Assembly (NCBI RefSeq): GCF_037974355.1
Contig: NZ_CP150235.1
Location: 5,332,001 to 5,396,000 of the forward strand
Origin: Paenibacillus sp. FSL R5-0517
Lineage (GTDB): Bacteria; Bacillota; Bacilli; Paenibacillales; Paenibacillaceae
DNA: 64,000 nucleotides
Reading direction: 5' to 3'
The position numbers and the translations under genes are program-made. The notes under the pieces are model-generated. The model had not been told where the DNA came from and searched no databases. It was given only the letters and a program-made list of their open reading frames with translations. Within the stretch, counting starts at the first letter, position 1, and the number at the start of each line of letters is the position of its first letter. Positions 63,075 to 64,000 of the stretch are shown here, one piece after another.

Positions 63075-64000
63075 TTACTCTTCGTTTTGTACTGTAGCTG
63101 CGTTTCCTTCCTGTGCCACAAACTGTTTCTGCGCTAATTCACGGTATACCGGATGATTGCCAATTAATTCAGCATGAGTTCCTGTTCCGGTCACATGTCC
63201 ATGCTCTAGTACAACAATCTGATCGGAGTCCACCACTGTAGACAACCGGTGCGCGATCACAATCGTGGTTCTGCCTTCCATAAGGTTGGACAGAGCCTGT
63301 TGTACTTCATACTCCGAGGTACTGTCCAGACTGGACGTTGCTTCATCCAACATGAGAATGTCAGGACTTCGTAGCAGCGCCCGTGCAATGGCAATCCGCT
63401 GACGTTGTCCCCCGGATAACTTAATTCCCCTCTCGCCTACTTCCGTCTCATATCCCTGTGGCAACTTGTCGATAAAGTCGGCAGAATAGGCCATCTCAGC
63501 AGCTTGCCGGATCTCATCCATCGTGACCTCACGATCCAATCCGTACGTGATATTATCTTTGATCGTACCCGCCATAAGCGGACTTTCCTGAGACACATAC
63601 CCGATCTTGCTGCGCCAGGAGGACAAAGAATATTCCGTTATCGCTTGTCCCCCATACGAAATATGGCCTGAATCGGGCATATAGAACTGCTCCATCAAAG
63701 AGAACAGCGTTGATTTACCGCTACCGCTTGGGCCAACAATCGCCGTCACTTTACGTGTAGGTACCGTCAGATTAATTCCGTGCAACACTTCTTCACCTGT
63801 GACATAGGAAAAGTGTACATCATGGAACGCAATCGTCTCATTTCCTTTTGGAGCTACCTTGGTGCTATCATGCGGCTCTTCCTCATCAGCAAGAATAGCT
63901 TGTATGCGCTCTGTTGCACCTACAACTTTTTGCAAACGGGAGTATAACGTCGTGAACTGCCCCATTGGCATAATGACCTGGAACAACAGCAATATAAAGG
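63075..64000 (-). CDS. bmrA: BmrA-like ABC multidrug exporter, N-terminus cut by window edge
   Basis: C-terminal 308 codons of an ABC half-transporter; the frame stays open to position 64000. The last membrane helix region leads to ATERIQAILADEEEP, then the nucleotide-binding domain with Walker A GPSGSGKSTL, the Q-loop in IGYVSQESPLM, signature LSGGQRQRIAIARALL, Walker B DILMLDEATSSLDS and the H-loop in IVIAHRLST. The VIMPMGQFTTLYSRLQ linker and VSQESPLMAGTI match Bacillus subtilis BmrA (YvcC). It would act as a homodimer exporting drugs. It ends just ahead of the TetR gene but has its own terminator, so regulation by that protein is not shown. Confidence 0.88.
   Translation of the reverse strand, partial: FILLLFQVIMPMGQFTTLYSRLQKVVGATERIQAILADEEEPHDSTKVAPKGNETIAFHDVHFSYVTGEEVLHGINLTVPTRKVTAIVGPSGSGKSTLFSLMEQFYMPDSGHISYGGQAITEYSLSSWRSKIGYVSQESPLMAGTIKDNITYGLDREVTMDEIRQAAEMAYSADFIDKLPQGYETEVGERGIKLSGGQRQRIAIARALLRSPDILMLDEATSSLDSTSEYEVQQALSNLMEGRTTIVIAHRLSTVVDSDQIVVLEHGHVTGTGTHAELIGNHPVYRELAQKQFVAQEGNAATVQNEE

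Overview
The window looks like ordinary chromosome from a Bacillales bacterium, most likely Paenibacillus (inference). The evidence is strong GGAGG-type ribosome binding sites, a Bacillus-like block (alaS, ireB, ruvX, yrzB, mltG, trhP1, trhP2), a tandem glycine riboswitch, a T-box, a GlcT-type RNA antiterminator in front of ptsG, the Firmicutes form of GalT, a CymR that reads almost like the Bacillus subtilis protein, and moderate G+C. No rRNA, tRNA, CRISPR, insertion sequence, prophage or integrase was found. Both edges cut genes: mtlR on the left and a BmrA-like ABC exporter on the right.

Layout. 1-2.5 kb: mannitol PTS (mtlA, then mtlR). 2.9-8.2 kb: glycine cleavage, with gcvH divergent from gcvT-gcvPA-gcvPB; the latter sits behind a two-aptamer glycine riboswitch with a visible terminator. 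8.2-13.6 kb: glucose uptake and general PTS (glcT, ptsG, ptsH, ptsI), with RAT, terminator and promoter visible ahead of ptsG. 13.7-16 kb: NfeD-like protein and flotillin behind a sigma-W-type promoter. 16-25 kb: iron alcohol dehydrogenase, a PPOX flavoprotein, the Leloir operon galK-galE-galT with a divergent AraC-type regulator, an aldo-keto reductase and a sirtuin. 25-30.4 kb: HAD phosphatase, alpha/beta hydrolase, KDPG aldolase and KDG kinase, an acyltransferase and a KGG-repeat stress protein. 30.4-39.5 kb: ilvD with a structured leader, a deacetylase/YkoP-like fusion, an AI-2E family protein, a class B PBP and a chemoreceptor.

39.6-56 kb is the conserved RNA-modification and sulfur block: trhP2, trhP1, mltG, two DUF1292-type acidic proteins, ruvX, ireB, alaS with T-box, a second AI-2E protein, a zinc ribbon protein, a PRC-barrel protein, cysteine desulfurase, a heptad-repeat coiled-coil protein, cymR, mnmA, two crcB genes and rarA. 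The desulfurase and MnmA supply the tRNA 2-thiouridine pathway and TrhP1/P2 the wobble 5-hydroxyuridine pathway. 56-64 kb: a LysR regulator divergent from an SDR-EamA pair, helD, a small membrane protein, a DUF4097-like protein, a TetR repressor with a visible self-operator, and the BmrA-like exporter.

I did not find a clearly new multi-gene system. The points most worth a second look are regulatory: the unassigned leader of ilvD, a short ORF with a good ribosome binding site running into the first glycine aptamer, a perfect TGTGA-N6-TCACA palindrome between kdgK and an acyltransferase gene, and the small TetR-controlled cluster beside the exporter.
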